42,729 bases of DNA from Geminicoccus sp. (GTDB taxonomy: Bacteria; Pseudomonadota; Alphaproteobacteria; UBA7985), in assembly GCA_002705565.1 (NCBI GenBank), contig PAHJ01000154.1, positions 12,516 to 55,244 of the forward strand. Reading direction: 5' to 3'. Below are positions 23,397 through 33,700 of the stretch, in pieces; within the stretch, counting starts at the first letter, position 1, and each line of letters begins with the position of its first letter. The notes beneath the pieces were generated by a model, which was given only the letters and a program-made list of their open reading frames with translations, had not been told where the DNA came from and made no database searches. Both the position numbers and the translations under genes were made by a program.

Positions 23397-25244
23397 CTAT
23401 TCGGCGCTGGCCTCGACCAGCGCCGTTTTCTTTTGTTCCGTCGGGTACAGCGCATCCAGCACAGTTCCGTAGTCCTGCCTGACCACGTGACGCCGGACTT
23501 TCATTGAGGGTGTCAGCTGCGCGTTATCCGTGGTGAATTCTGCCGTGGCTATGGCAAATTTCCGCACTTTCTCGATGTTCGACAGATCCTGATTGACGCG
23601 TTTTATCGCCGCAGAGACCGCCTTGTACAGGTCAGGATCGTCGGCCAAATCCGCCAATGTTCCTCGCTTGCCTGTTTCTTTCTTGAACTCTGTCAGCCAT
23701 TCCGCGTCTGGGACCACCAGGGCTGCGCAGTGCGGGCGCTTGTCGCCGATTACCATGGCTTGCCCGATTTCCGGTTGAAGCGTCAGGAAACCCTCCACCC
23801 GGGCCGGAGAGACGTTATCGCCGCCGGACAAAACAATGATGTCTTTCTTCCGATCCGTGATCTTGATGCGTCCTAAGGCGTCAAACTCGCCAATGTCTCC
23901 GGTGTGCAGCCAACCATCGACAATCGTTTTTTTCGACTCAGCGACATTGTTCCAATACCCGTTCATCAGCAACTCACCGCGTACAATAATTTCGCCGTCG
24001 TTTGCGATCTGGACCTCAGCGCCACGCATGGGCAGCCCCACCCCGTCCAGTTGGCGACTTTGCCGACGGTTGACGGAGATAATGGGCGCGGCTTCGGTCT
24101 GGCCGTAGCCCTGCAAAACAGTGACCCCCAGCGCCTCAAAGAACAGGCCGACCTCTTCATGCAGGGCCGCACCACCACTGACGAACGCCTTTAAACGCCC
24201 CCCGAAGCGGTTCCGCACCTGACTGCGAACAGCCCGCTCAAGAAACCCATCGAGCACTTTGTCGCCGAAGGTCAGTGAGGCGGGGTCTTTGATCTTGCGT
24301 TTGCCAATATCCAGAGTGCGGTGAAACAGGCTTTGCCGCATGGCCGGCGCCGAGCGCAAACCGCGCAGCACGCGTGCTCGAAGTACCTCCAGCAGGCGCG
24401 GCACCGCCGTCATTATGGTGGGGCGCGCTTCAGACAGATTTTCGGCCAGCTTCTCTGGACCCTCGGCAAAGTAGATCTGTGCGCCCATGGCTATGGGGCA
24501 CCACAGCCCGGCAGCATGCTCGTAGGAGTGGGTCATAGGCAGGAACGAGAGAAAGACCTCCTCCCCCACCGACCAACCGTCCTTCAGCACGTCATAGGCC
24601 CCAGCGGCGTTGCACAGGATAGCACCGTGGGACAACTCTACGCCCTTTGGTGTTCCCCCGGTCCCGGACGTGTAGATGATACAGCTCGTCGTCTCGCGCC
24701 CAAGTTGACGGGCCGTCTCGACAACGTCGTCCTTCAATTCCTTGCCGTGCGCAATCAGTGCCTCGTAAGCATGGACGTCCAACGGCAGCTTTTGCCGAAT
24801 GAGCAATGGCTCGATCGAGGCGACGAAAGCGCAAGTGCCGCTGTCGATCGCCGCAGGCAGCAGCTTCTTTGCCAATTCGCGCGTTGAGACAATCGCCCCT
24901 TTCGCCGCGGAATTGCTCAAGATGTGCATGTGATCAGTGGTGGTGTTGGTGGTGTAGGCTGGTACAGCGATAGCGCCCAAGGCCATGATCGCAATATCCG
25001 CGATGGCCCACTCCGGCCGGTTTTCTGCGCAAATTACCACTCGGTCGCCCGGTGCGATCCCCAGATCCTTTAGGCTTCGGGCCAGGTGAATGACCTCATC
25101 CATGGTCTGTCGATAGGTCCGAGATTGATATGCGCCATCGATCTTGTGCCACAGAAAAGGTTTACGCATTCGAGCCTGAGCCGTCTCAAAAAACAGTGTT
25201 GGCAGGTTCGGCATGGCATCGAGTGCATCCACATCTCGCTTCAT
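23397..25244 (-). CDS. Long-chain acyl-CoA synthetase / AMP-dependent ligase (FadD-like)
   Basis: An ATP-dependent enzyme that activates fatty acids to acyl-CoA through an acyl-AMP intermediate. The 615-residue protein has the adenylating-family motifs in order: CIIYTSGTGGTPKGVELSH (about 188-206), LQGYGQTEAAPIISVN (A5), DGWLHTGDIGEFDALGRIKITDRKKD (A7-A8), GGDNVSPARVE, and the C-terminal catalytic-Lys region TPSMKVRR near residue 585. It lacks a signal peptide. The overall form matches the eukaryotic-like FACL branch. The start ATG at 25244 has a purine-rich site upstream. It is divergent from pepF; nothing else shares its transcript in the window. Confidence 0.92.
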   Translation of the reverse strand: MKRDVDALDAMPNLPTLFFETAQARMRKPFLWHKIDGAYQSRTYRQTMDEVIHLARSLKDLGIAPGDRVVICAENRPEWAIADIAIMALGAIAVPAYTTNTTTDHMHILSNSAAKGAIVSTRELAKKLLPAAIDSGTCAFVASIEPLLIRQKLPLDVHAYEALIAHGKELKDDVVETARQLGRETTSCIIYTSGTGGTPKGVELSHGAILCNAAGAYDVLKDGWSVGEEVFLSFLPMTHSYEHAAGLWCPIAMGAQIYFAEGPEKLAENLSEARPTIMTAVPRLLEVLRARVLRGLRSAPAMRQSLFHRTLDIGKRKIKDPASLTFGDKVLDGFLERAVRSQVRNRFGGRLKAFVSGGAALHEEVGLFFEALGVTVLQGYGQTEAAPIISVNRRQSRQLDGVGLPMRGAEVQIANDGEIIVRGELLMNGYWNNVAESKKTIVDGWLHTGDIGEFDALGRIKITDRKKDIIVLSGGDNVSPARVEGFLTLQPEIGQAMVIGDKRPHCAALVVPDAEWLTEFKKETGKRGTLADLADDPDLYKAVSAAIKRVNQDLSNIEKVRKFAIATAEFTTDNAQLTPSMKVRRHVVRQDYGTVLDALYPTEQKKTALVEASAE

Positions 25245-25368
25245 GTTTCCCCATCCTCTTCTGGAGATTTAATCCTAAGTGACACCACGGGAGTTGCCGA
25301 AGTCTCGTCACTTCGCCATGTTCCAGTGATGAGTGCTCAAGAACCTTAACATAGGCCTTATTTAGACA

Positions 25369-27201
25369 ATGTCAATTTACGCAAACCCGCCGGTCCATCG
25401 CGCGGCCCTCTCTGAGTTGGCTTCCATCGAAGACACTGATCTCGGCACGCTGCCCCGTTGGAACCTCGCTGACCTCTACGCAGGCTCGTCCGATCCTCAG
25501 ATCGATGCAGACCTCGACTGGGCAGCCGAGCAGGCACGATCCATGGCGCAGGCTGTCAAAGGCAAGATGGCTCAGATGACGCCAGAAAAACTTGCCCAGA
25601 CCATTGTCTGGTACGAAACCATCTATGAGAAGCTGGGCAAACTTGGCACTTTTGCATTTCTTAACGGCGCGACCCAGCGGACTGATGGTGAGGCCATGCA
25701 GTTCCAGGCAAAAGTCAACGAGCGCTCGACCAACATCAGCGCTGACCTGGTGTTTTTCTCACTTGAGCTAAACGCAATCGATGACGCCGTGATGGCAACA
25801 AAGTTGGCGGACCCGGCCATGGTGCCGTGGAAGAGTTTTGTGGAACGCACCCGCCTGATGAAGCCACACCAACTCTCTGACGAGCTGGAAACCTACACCC
25901 ATGATTTTGCCATCGTCGGCGGCAGTGCCTGGGTCCAGTTGTTCGACGAGACCATGGCGGCGCTCTCCTTTGATGTGGACGGCAAGGAGCTGTCGAACGC
26001 AGAAACCTTTAACCTGCTCGCTGACCGGGACCGCGATACCCGCGCCAAGGCAGCCAAGGCTATTACCAAAACCTTGGGGGATAACCAGCGGCTGATGACC
26101 CGCATCAACAACACGGTGATCAAGCAGAAAGAGCTGGAGGATAAGTGGCGCGGCTATGAGCGCCCGGTGTCTTCCCGGAACGTGGCGAACGAGGTCGAGG
26201 ACGAGGTGGTCAAGGCATTGACCGACACCGTGACCGAGGCCTTTCCCCGGATATCACACCGCTACTACGCCATGAAGGCCAAATGGATGGGGCTGGAAAA
26301 GCTTGAGCCCTATGACCGGAATGCACCCTTACCCGAGGCGGATGAGGCGAAGATTCCCTGGACCGAAGCGCGCGACCGCGTCCTGGACGCCTATGCCGGT
26401 TTCGCGCCGTCGATGGCTGAGATCGCCGGTGATTTCTTTACCAAAGGCTGGATCGACAGCCCGGTTATTCCAGGCAAGGATGCAGGCGCCTTCGCCCACC
26501 CCTGCGTGCCCTCGGCGCATCCCTACGTGCTTGTGAACTACCAGGGCAAGACACGGGACGTGATGACGCTGGCCCATGAATTGGGACACGGCGTGCATCA
26601 GGTTTTGGCGTCTGAGCAGGGCTATTTCAATGGCTCAACACCCCTGACGCTGGCTGAGACAGCATCGGTCTTTGGCGAGATGCTGACGTTCCAGAGCCTG
26701 CTCGCTGACGCCAGCACCAAGCAACAGCGCAAGGTGCTGCTGGCGGGCAAGGTCGAGGATATGCTGAATACCGTGGTGCGTCAGATCGCCTTCCACAACT
26801 TCGAAACCCGCGTGCATGACGCGCGCCGGGAAAAGGAGCTTTTGCGCGAAGACTTCCAGACAGCGTGGATGGAAACCCAAACCCAGGCACTCGGCTCAGC
26901 CTTCAATCTGAATGTCGATGAGTATGGTGACTACTGGTCCTATATTCCGCACTTCATTCATGTGCCGTTCTACGTCTATGCCTACGCGTTTGGGGATTGC
27001 CTGGTGAACTCGCTCTATGCGGTCTACCAGAACAGCGAAACGGGCTTTGCTGAGAAGTACATGCAAATGCTGGCATCAGGCGGCACCAAGCGGCACCACG
27101 AGCTGCTCGCGCCGTTCGGCCTTGATGCGCGAGATCCCAGTTTCTGGCGTCAGGGCCTGAGCTTGCTTGAGAGTTTCATTGATGAGTTGGAGACACTTTA
27201 G
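25369..27201 (+). CDS. pepF: M3-family oligoendopeptidase F
   Basis: A cytoplasmic zinc metallopeptidase that cleaves short peptides. The 610-residue protein has the N-terminal helical lobe (WNLADLYAGSSDPQ, about 35) and the catalytic M3 site MTLAHELGHGVHQ near residue 400, in which the two His and the Glu of HExxH are intact. The third ligand lies in TLAETASVFGEM about 24 residues later. The substrate-side motif YWSYIPHFIHVPFYVYAYAFG near 520 is also as expected for PepF. The ATG at 25369 has no obvious ribosome-binding site; no better in-frame start is seen. A terminator follows. Confidence 0.95.
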   Translation: MSIYANPPVHRAALSELASIEDTDLGTLPRWNLADLYAGSSDPQIDADLDWAAEQARSMAQAVKGKMAQMTPEKLAQTIVWYETIYEKLGKLGTFAFLNGATQRTDGEAMQFQAKVNERSTNISADLVFFSLELNAIDDAVMATKLADPAMVPWKSFVERTRLMKPHQLSDELETYTHDFAIVGGSAWVQLFDETMAALSFDVDGKELSNAETFNLLADRDRDTRAKAAKAITKTLGDNQRLMTRINNTVIKQKELEDKWRGYERPVSSRNVANEVEDEVVKALTDTVTEAFPRISHRYYAMKAKWMGLEKLEPYDRNAPLPEADEAKIPWTEARDRVLDAYAGFAPSMAEIAGDFFTKGWIDSPVIPGKDAGAFAHPCVPSAHPYVLVNYQGKTRDVMTLAHELGHGVHQVLASEQGYFNGSTPLTLAETASVFGEMLTFQSLLADASTKQQRKVLLAGKVEDMLNTVVRQIAFHNFETRVHDARREKELLREDFQTAWMETQTQALGSAFNLNVDEYGDYWSYIPHFIHVPFYVYAYAFGDCLVNSLYAVYQNSETGFAEKYMQMLASGGTKRHHELLAPFGLDARDPSFWRQGLSLLESFIDELETL

Positions 27202-27220
27202 GTCGCAACCTCCACATGGC

Positions 27221-27244
27221 AGGGTCGCTGACCTGCGACCTTTT
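27221..27244 (+). terminator. Intrinsic terminator after pepF
   Basis: AGGGTCGC/GCGACCTT (27221-27228, 27235-27242, one G-T pair) forms an 8-bp stem with loop TGACCT, followed by only a short run of T (27241-27244). It starts 20 bases after the pepF stop. Confidence 0.65.
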
Positions 27245-27286
27245 GGGGGGGCTTTCGATGGATCTTAAACGACCCATATCTGACCT

Positions 27287-28651
27287 ATGACAGATCGCAT
27301 GGACGAAAATCGACTGGGCAGCCGCTTGCGGCGCTACACGCGTGTTGGAACATCACTGGGTGGCCTCGCGGTGCAACTTGGCGCAAACCGCGTTCTGGGT
27401 ACTAAGTTGGATCAGGGCAAGCACGCTGCAGCTCTGAAAGACGCGCTGGGCGACCTGAAGGGGCCTTTGATGAAAGCAGCGCAGCTGCTGGCGTCGATCC
27501 CGGACGCCTTGCCGAAAGAATATGCCGAGGACCTGCGCCAACTCCAGTCAAACGCTCCACCAATGGGGTGGACATTCGTTAAGCGGCGGATGAAATCAGA
27601 GTTTGGCGCGGATTGGCAAAGCAAGTTCCAGTCATTTGAGCGCGAAGCCGCCGCCGCTGCTTCCCTTGGTCAAGTGCACCGCGCAGTCTTGCCAGATGGA
27701 ACCGATGTCGCCTGCAAGCTGCAATATCCCGATATGTCCAGCGCAGTCGAAGCCGATTTGCGCCAGCTCGCCTGGGCCTTTGGCGTGTACCGGAGTTATG
27801 ACAAGGCGATCGACCCGTCAGGCGTGTTTGTTGAGTTGTCCGCCCGCCTGCGGGAGGAGCTGGATTACGTGCGCGAAGCCCGGCATTTGAGGCTCTACGA
27901 TGAGATGCTCGCAAACGAATCCGTCGTGCACGTTCCGGCCGTTCATGAAGCGTTTTCGACTGAGCGGCTGCTGACCATGTCATGGGTCCACGGAAGCCCG
28001 CTGATAGACTTTATCCGAGGAGGTGCGTCGGACGAGGCGCGCCGGACCGTGGCCACCAACATGTTCCGAGCGTGGTATGTCCCGTTCTACAACTATGGCG
28101 TCATCCATGGTGACCCGCACTTCGGGAACTACACCATCCGAGACGATCTGAGCATAAACATGCTGGACTTCGGCTGTGTCCGTTTCTTCCAGGCTAAATT
28201 CGTAAAGGGCGTGAAAGACCTCTACGACGCGCTCCAGACAGGTGATGAAGACCTGGCGGTTTCAGCCTACGAAGCCTGGGGGTTTACGGATATCACGCGT
28301 GAGCTGATTGAAGTGCTGCATGTTTGGGCCGGGTTCATTTTTCAGCCCCTGCTTGAAGACAAACCGCGCCTGATCACCCAGACCAACACCGGCGAATACG
28401 GTGCCGAAGTTGCTCGAAATGTACATCAGGAACTCAAGCGTGTGGGCGGGGTTAAACTGCCGCGGGAGTTCGTGTTTATGGATCGGGCTGCAATCGGGTT
28501 GGGCTCAGTGTTTATGCACCTCGGCGCCGAGATCAATTGGCACCGCATGTTCAACGAACTCATCCACGACTTCGACGTCGATAATATGGTGGAGCGTCAG
28601 CGGGTGTTGTTCGGCAAACACGGGCAACCCATGCCGGAAGAGCTGGATTAA
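27287..28651 (+). CDS. ABC1/AarF/UbiB-family kinase-like protein
   Basis: A member of the atypical kinase family that includes UbiB and COQ8 and supports ubiquinone synthesis or lipid handling. The 454 residues show the N-terminal motif region as MKAAQLLASIPDALP (about 64-78), where the family has KxGQ and this subgroup has Ala in place of Gly. Next come an Ala-rich loop AAAAASLGQVHRA (about 119-131), the Lys of VACKLQYPD, and the catalytic HGDPHFGNYTI (about 278-288) with metal-binding LDFGC near 300. No C-terminal TM pair typical of UbiB is evident, so it is probably a soluble paralogue rather than UbiB itself. COQ9 and UbiG homologues lie elsewhere in the window. Confidence 0.88.
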   Translation: MTDRMDENRLGSRLRRYTRVGTSLGGLAVQLGANRVLGTKLDQGKHAAALKDALGDLKGPLMKAAQLLASIPDALPKEYAEDLRQLQSNAPPMGWTFVKRRMKSEFGADWQSKFQSFEREAAAAASLGQVHRAVLPDGTDVACKLQYPDMSSAVEADLRQLAWAFGVYRSYDKAIDPSGVFVELSARLREELDYVREARHLRLYDEMLANESVVHVPAVHEAFSTERLLTMSWVHGSPLIDFIRGGASDEARRTVATNMFRAWYVPFYNYGVIHGDPHFGNYTIRDDLSINMLDFGCVRFFQAKFVKGVKDLYDALQTGDEDLAVSAYEAWGFTDITRELIEVLHVWAGFIFQPLLEDKPRLITQTNTGEYGAEVARNVHQELKRVGGVKLPREFVFMDRAAIGLGSVFMHLGAEINWHRMFNELIHDFDVDNMVERQRVLFGKHGQPMPEELD

Positions 28652-28659
28652 AAAAGTGC

Positions 28660-29265
28660 CTAGCGGAAGGCGTTCCAACCCGCGATCACGCGACTGATCG
28701 CGGTGATCCACGCCATGCCGCCGAAAACGATGGCCATCCACCAAAATGCGCCGGGAAACAGGCACACGAGCACCAGAAACAGAATGGTTTCAAAACCTTC
28801 GGTTAATCCCCCCAGATAATAGAGCGATTTCTGCCCCCGCAAGTCGGTGCTGATCCCCCGTTTTTCCGCAAAAATCGCAAAAGCGAGGAACGAGGCCCCG
28901 GTGGCAATGAAACTGAAAATCAAGAAACAAGCGGCCAGCGCGTTCTGGTCTGGGTTCATCAGGGCGAAGCCAAAAGGAATAGCGCTGTAAAAGAAGAAAT
29001 CCAGGCAGATATCAAGGAACCCGCCCCGATCTGTCGGACCAGTCTGCCGCGCGACGGCACCATCGAGGCCATCGGCAATCCGATTGAGCAGGATCAACAC
29101 CAGTGCGACCAGCGGCAAGCCTAGCCACAGCACAGGAACAGCGATCATGCCAATAAAAAAGCCGACCAGCGTAACCTGATCGGCACTTACACCCCGACCG
29201 ACAAACCAGGAAGCGGCGCGGTCTGTCGTCGGGTCGATGTACTTGCGTAAATGAGCGTCAATCAC
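28660..29265 (-). CDS. CDP-alcohol phosphatidyltransferase family protein
   Basis: An integral membrane enzyme that transfers a phosphatidyl group from CDP-diacylglycerol, or a related CDP-linked donor, to an alcohol acceptor. The 201-residue protein has about six TM helices and the defining motif at about 66-91: D-GL-DG-AV-AR, then a Gly, and two Asp residues four apart (FLDICLD). The third and fourth acidic positions are intact, so catalysis is likely. The acceptor (glycerol-3-phosphate, inositol or another) cannot be told. The start is a GTG at 29265. It is 30 bases downstream of rpsU on the same strand and convergent with the ABC1-family gene. Confidence 0.9.
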   Translation of the reverse strand: MIDAHLRKYIDPTTDRAASWFVGRGVSADQVTLVGFFIGMIAVPVLWLGLPLVALVLILLNRIADGLDGAVARQTGPTDRGGFLDICLDFFFYSAIPFGFALMNPDQNALAACFLIFSFIATGASFLAFAIFAEKRGISTDLRGQKSLYYLGGLTEGFETILFLVLVCLFPGAFWWMAIVFGGMAWITAISRVIAGWNAFR

Positions 29266-29295
29266 GGCCGAACCGTGCCCGCTGGTGCGAAGGGC

Positions 29296-29499
29296 CTAGT
29301 AGCCTTCGCGCTCCATGCGCTTACGCATCACCTTGCGGTAACGACGAACCGCTTCAGCTTTCTCGCGCTTGCGGCGCTGAGATGGCTTTTCGAAGTGGCG
29401 ACGCAGCTTCATTTCACGGAACACACCTTCGCGCTGTAGTTTCTTCTTCAGGGCGCGCAGCGCCTGATCTACATTGTTGTCGCGAACGGATACTTCCAC
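29296..29499 (-). CDS. rpsU: 30S ribosomal protein S21
   Basis: A small basic protein of the small subunit platform, needed for efficient initiation on some messages. The 67 residues include [22 protein letters not shown] and a highly basic C-terminal half with [16 protein letters not shown], matching S21. The start is a GTG at 29499 preceded by AGGAAG. It leads a minus-strand unit with the phosphatidyltransferase gene. In alphaproteobacteria a COQ9-family gene is commonly divergent from rpsU, exactly as here. Confidence 0.96.
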   Translation of the reverse strand: MEVSVRDNNVDQALRALKKKLQREGVFREMKLRRHFEKPSQRRKREKAEAVRRYRKVMRKRMEREGY

Positions 29500-29721
29500 G
29501 GAATGCTTCCTAACCTTAGCAAAGCCCGGAGACGGGCAAATAAAACTCGTCCTCGCGCAGACGATCCGCGCAAGTTCAGATGGTGTTTAGCAAAAGCCTC
29601 ACAAAAAGCAAAGCCTTGGGCCGTGCATATTGCGCATGGAAACCCCTGTTAAAAGCAGGGCCAGAACGGTGAGACACCGCGACAGGTTGACGAGCGGGGT
29701 GGGAAAGCACAATTCCATGGG

Positions 29722-30315
29722 ATGACAGAGACTTATGACCACACCGCCCTGATCGACGCCGTAGCTCAACACGCAGCCTTTGACGGATGGAGCAATGCCG
29801 CCCTTCGACGTGCCGCTGAAGAAACCGGGACTCCCTTGCCACTGGCCATGGATTGGTTCCCTACGCCAATTTCGATGATCGCCGGGCACTCTAAACTGGC
29901 GGACGAGCGCATGCTGTCCGTCGTTTCCGAGGACGGCTTTGACGAACTGGGCGTCACTGACCAGCTTCATCGCATACTCAGCGCGCGTCTTGAGCAGGCG
30001 GCCCCGGTGAAGGAAGCCGTGCGACGCGGGCTTTCGCACCTCGCCCTGCCCCATCATATTTACACCGGGACTCGACTCACCTGGGCAACCGCAGATGCGG
30101 CCTGGAACGCCGTGGGCGCGCCGGATCGGGATTTCAACCACGTGACCAAGCGAACCTTACTTTCAGGGGTCTATGGCGCGACGCTGACCTACTGGCTCGC
30201 CAATGATGATCCTGAGTTAACGGCGACCAAGCGGTTTCTGGAACGCCGGTTGAGAAACGTTGTCCGAGCATTCGGGGCTCTTGGAGGCCTGAGAAAACGG
30301 GTCATGGGCGCATAA
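29722..30315 (+). CDS. COQ9 family protein (rpsU-divergent)
   Basis: A 197-residue homologue of COQ9, a lipid-binding protein of TetR-like fold that assists ubiquinone synthesis in mitochondria. The N-terminal half has AAFDGWSNAALRRAAEETGTPL, similar to a TetR helix-turn-helix. The C-terminal half contains ALPHHIYTGTRLTWATADAAWNAVG and DFNHVTKRTLLSGVYGATLTYWLAND, the most conserved COQ9 segments. Its placement divergent from rpsU is a known family trait. The gap to rpsU (222 bp) should hold both promoters. UbiG and an ABC1-family gene in the window fit a quinone role. Confidence 0.92.
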   Translation: MTETYDHTALIDAVAQHAAFDGWSNAALRRAAEETGTPLPLAMDWFPTPISMIAGHSKLADERMLSVVSEDGFDELGVTDQLHRILSARLEQAAPVKEAVRRGLSHLALPHHIYTGTRLTWATADAAWNAVGAPDRDFNHVTKRTLLSGVYGATLTYWLANDDPELTATKRFLERRLRNVVRAFGALGGLRKRVMGA

Positions 30316-30475
30316 CGCAGAACCATCTTTTCGCGTATGTTTTCAGTGGCTTACAGCCCATAAGTGTAAATTCGCCGCAAAAAATGCAATGGTTGCGCCT
30401 TGTGCAGCACTTGACGCAGGCCTCCCTTGCGCCCATGGTATATGTGTTAATCGAGCAAAGCAGGGAGTATGAGGC

Positions 30476-30628
30476 TTGTCCTATTCGACATCTTTACAAA
30501 CACGGCACCAGCAACTCGAACGGTCCATTATGGACGAACAAAAACGGCCCCTTCCAGACGGCCTTCGGCTTCAACATCTCAAAAAAGAAAAACTCCGCGT
30601 AAAAGAAGCCATCGTAGGCCTCCAATAG
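30476..30628 (+). CDS. Small DUF465/YdcH-family protein, TTG start
   Basis: A 50-residue protein read from a TTG at 30476 with GGGAG eight bases upstream; an in-frame TGA lies just before it, so the start cannot be further back. The sequence has the YdcH pattern: SLQTRHQQLERSIMDEQ, then RPLPDGLRLQHLKK and EKLRVKEAIVGLQ, where the family shows a helical hairpin ending in a K-L-x-LKDEI-type helix. An internal ATG at 30530 would give only 32 residues and cut the first helix. It lies between COQ9 and the helicase gene. The function of this family is unknown. The rest of the 30316-30734 gap shows no other gene. Confidence 0.78.
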   Translation: MSYSTSLQTRHQQLERSIMDEQKRPLPDGLRLQHLKKEKLRVKEAIVGLQ

Positions 30629-30734
30629 GAAATGCGCGCTTGCGGAAACGGGCGCAGATTGTCACTCTCCGTTCATAAGGTTATGCGCTAGCTCCATTTC
30701 AGCGCAATACCTGTACGACAGAGGTCTCCACCAC

Positions 30735-33700
30735 ATGAATGGTGCCAAATACGAAGGGCCGATGACCGCGGTACTCGGCCCTACCAATACCGGAAAAACC
30801 TACCTCGCCCTCCAGCGGATGCTTGGTCACGCGACAGGTATGATCGGGTTTCCCCTGCGTCTTCTCGCCCGCGAAAACTACGACAAAGTGGTCCAAGAGA
30901 AAGGCGTTTCGCAGGTAGCACTGGTCACCGGCGAAGAGAAAATAATCCCCCAAAATCCCCGCTACTGGATCTGCACGGTCGAGGCCATGCCGTTGGATGT
31001 ATCGGTTTCGTTTCTGGCGATAGATGAAATTCAAATCAGTGCGGATCCTGAACGTGGCTATGTGTTCACAGACCGCCTGCTGAATGCGCGAGGCACGATG
31101 GAAACCATGTTCATGGGCTCTGATACCATGGCCGGGGTCATTCGAGAGCTGTTGCCCGATTGCGAGATCGAAACCAGGCCTCGATTCTCCGAATTGAATT
31201 ACGTCTCACCCAAACGGCTGCAAAAAGTCCCCCGGCGCAGCGCCATCGTCGTCTTTTCAGCCTCTGACGTTTATCACGTTGCGGAAAATCTGCGCGGGAT
31301 GCGCGGAGGATGCGCCGTCGTTCTAGGGGCGCTGAGCCCTCGTACGCGGAATGCTCAGGTTGAGATGTATCAGGCCGGAGAGGTCGATTATCTCGTAGCG
31401 ACTGACGCAATCGGGATGGGCCTGAATATGGACCTGGACCACGTGACGTTCGCTAAAACCAGCAAGTTTGACGGTCGCCAGGCGCGTCGGTTGCGCGCGC
31501 CGGAAATCGGTCAGATTGCCGGCAGGGCCGGGCGACACATGAACAACGGCACCTTCTGCACCACCACAGAGATCGGCGGCTTTCCTGAAGAAATTGTGGA
31601 GGCGGTGGAGAATCACCGCTTTGATCCGGTTGAAATGCTACAATGGCGGTCGCGCAATCTGGATTTCAGCTCACCGTCGGGACTGTTGCGCTCTCTCGAA
31701 AAACCGCCCCCTCACCCGCTGCTTAGCCGAACCCGCGACGCCGAAGATCACCAGGCACTCAAAGTGCTGCTAAAGGACGAAGATATCGCCGGAATGGCTC
31801 GATCTAGAGCAGCACTGCGAACGCTCTGGGATGTCGCACAAGTGCCGGACTTCCGCAAAACACTGTTTGAGCAACACACGGCCATGTTGGGCCAGATTTA
31901 CCGCCATCTGGTGCGCGGTGTTGGCCGCGTTCCAGAGGATTTTGTCGAACAGCACGTCTCGCGCCTCGACAACTTGCAGGGCGACATCGATACGCTCGTG
32001 AACAGAATTGCGTCAGTTCGCACGTGGACTTTTATCTCACACCGCGCCTCTTGGGTAACAAACGCCAAGTATTGGCAGGAAAAGGCGCGAAAAATTGACG
32101 ACAAATTATCAGACGCGTTACACGAACGATTAACGCAGCGATTTGTAGATCGTCGGGCGACGATTATGGCGAGGGTACTCATGGACGGGGCAGAGTTGAA
32201 CGCAGAGATCGATGCAAAGGAAGGCACGGTCAAGGTTGAGGGCGAACACGTTGGTCATATCAAGGGCCTGGTCTTTTCACCAGATCCGTCGATCATGGAC
32301 GCTTCCGCTCGACCCGTTTTCACGGCTGCAAGGCGCGTGATGGTTAAAGAGGTCGAAAATCGAGTTCAGCAGCTACTGGCCGACAACGACGGTGCTTTTA
32401 GACTCACCGAAGCGGGTCAGCTGCTGTGGCGGGAAAATCAGGTCGGCCACTTGGTCAAGGGCGAAAGCCTGCTGTTTCCCGGGATTGAGGTCATTCACAA
32501 CGACATGCTGCAGGGGACCGACCGCGAAAAAATTCGTCAACGGGTTGAAAAATGGACCCGTGCGCATCTGCGTAACCGAATGAAGATTTTTCACGATCTG
32601 CAAGCCGCACCGCTGAAAGGAACCGCCCGCGGGCTGGCGTTTCAGCTGGTTGAGAATTTTGGTCTCATCAACCGTGAAAACATCACAGATTTCCTCAAGG
32701 ATCTGGGCAAGGACGAGCGCAAGGCACTCTATGATCAGGGTGTGCGGATCGGTCGGTTTGCTGTCTGGATGCGAGGGCTTGCCAACACCCAGCACTGGCC
32801 TTGGCGGGTGCTGCTGTGGACGCTCTGGAACGAGCATGCTGATGTCCGAGACATGCTGCCTGCGCAAGGCGCAAAGGTCATGCATCCCGAGCGTGATGTG
32901 CCCTTGTCCCTTTACCAGACCCTGGGTTTCGCCGTGCTGTGGCCCCCCAGCCGAGGTGAGCGCAAGGAGCGGCCAATTGTGGGCCAGGTGGAAACGTTGG
33001 ACCGTTTAGCAGGTCATCTCCACAGTCAGTTCCGGGCACGACCTGATTTCATCCAACCCACGGGCATGGACCAGCAACTGGGCTGCGACGCGGCCATGGT
33101 GCGGAAGCTGATGTTCGCCTTTGGTTACGTGCCATCGCGCCTGAGTGCGGAAGAAGCCGTGGCGGCCGCCGCCGATAAACAGGCCAAGGCCGACGCGCAG
33201 AAAGAAGCAGCAACCGTGGCAACGACCGAGGCTGCGGCGGTCGAAGTCGAAACGTCGCCTGCCGATGAAATCACTGCGGATGAAGCCGCGCCTGAAGCTG
33301 CGGCCGACGCGGACCAGGGCAACACAGCGACGGAAGAGGCGTCACCGGCTGAACCAGTTGTCGAAGAGCAAACGCCAGAAGAACCAGTTGTCGAGGAGCC
33401 AACGCCAGAAGCGTCCAACGAACCAAACATCGATGCGAAGGACGAACACGCGCCTGCTGCTGCTCCGCCTCCGGCTGATGCAGCTGTCTGGACACGGCGA
33501 GGCCGCGGCGCTGGCGGGCGACCTGATCAACGAAAGTCGTCTGGTGCCCCCAAGTCTGGCGACCAAAGTGGAGTTGCGGGCAAGCCTGGTAACCGCCAAC
33601 CCCCAGCGGATCGAGCCGGAAGGCAGGCGAAACCGGGTGGCGGCAAGGGCAAGGGGTCTCGGCCACCCAAGAACAACGCGGGCGGCAAGCCGCGTCGAGA

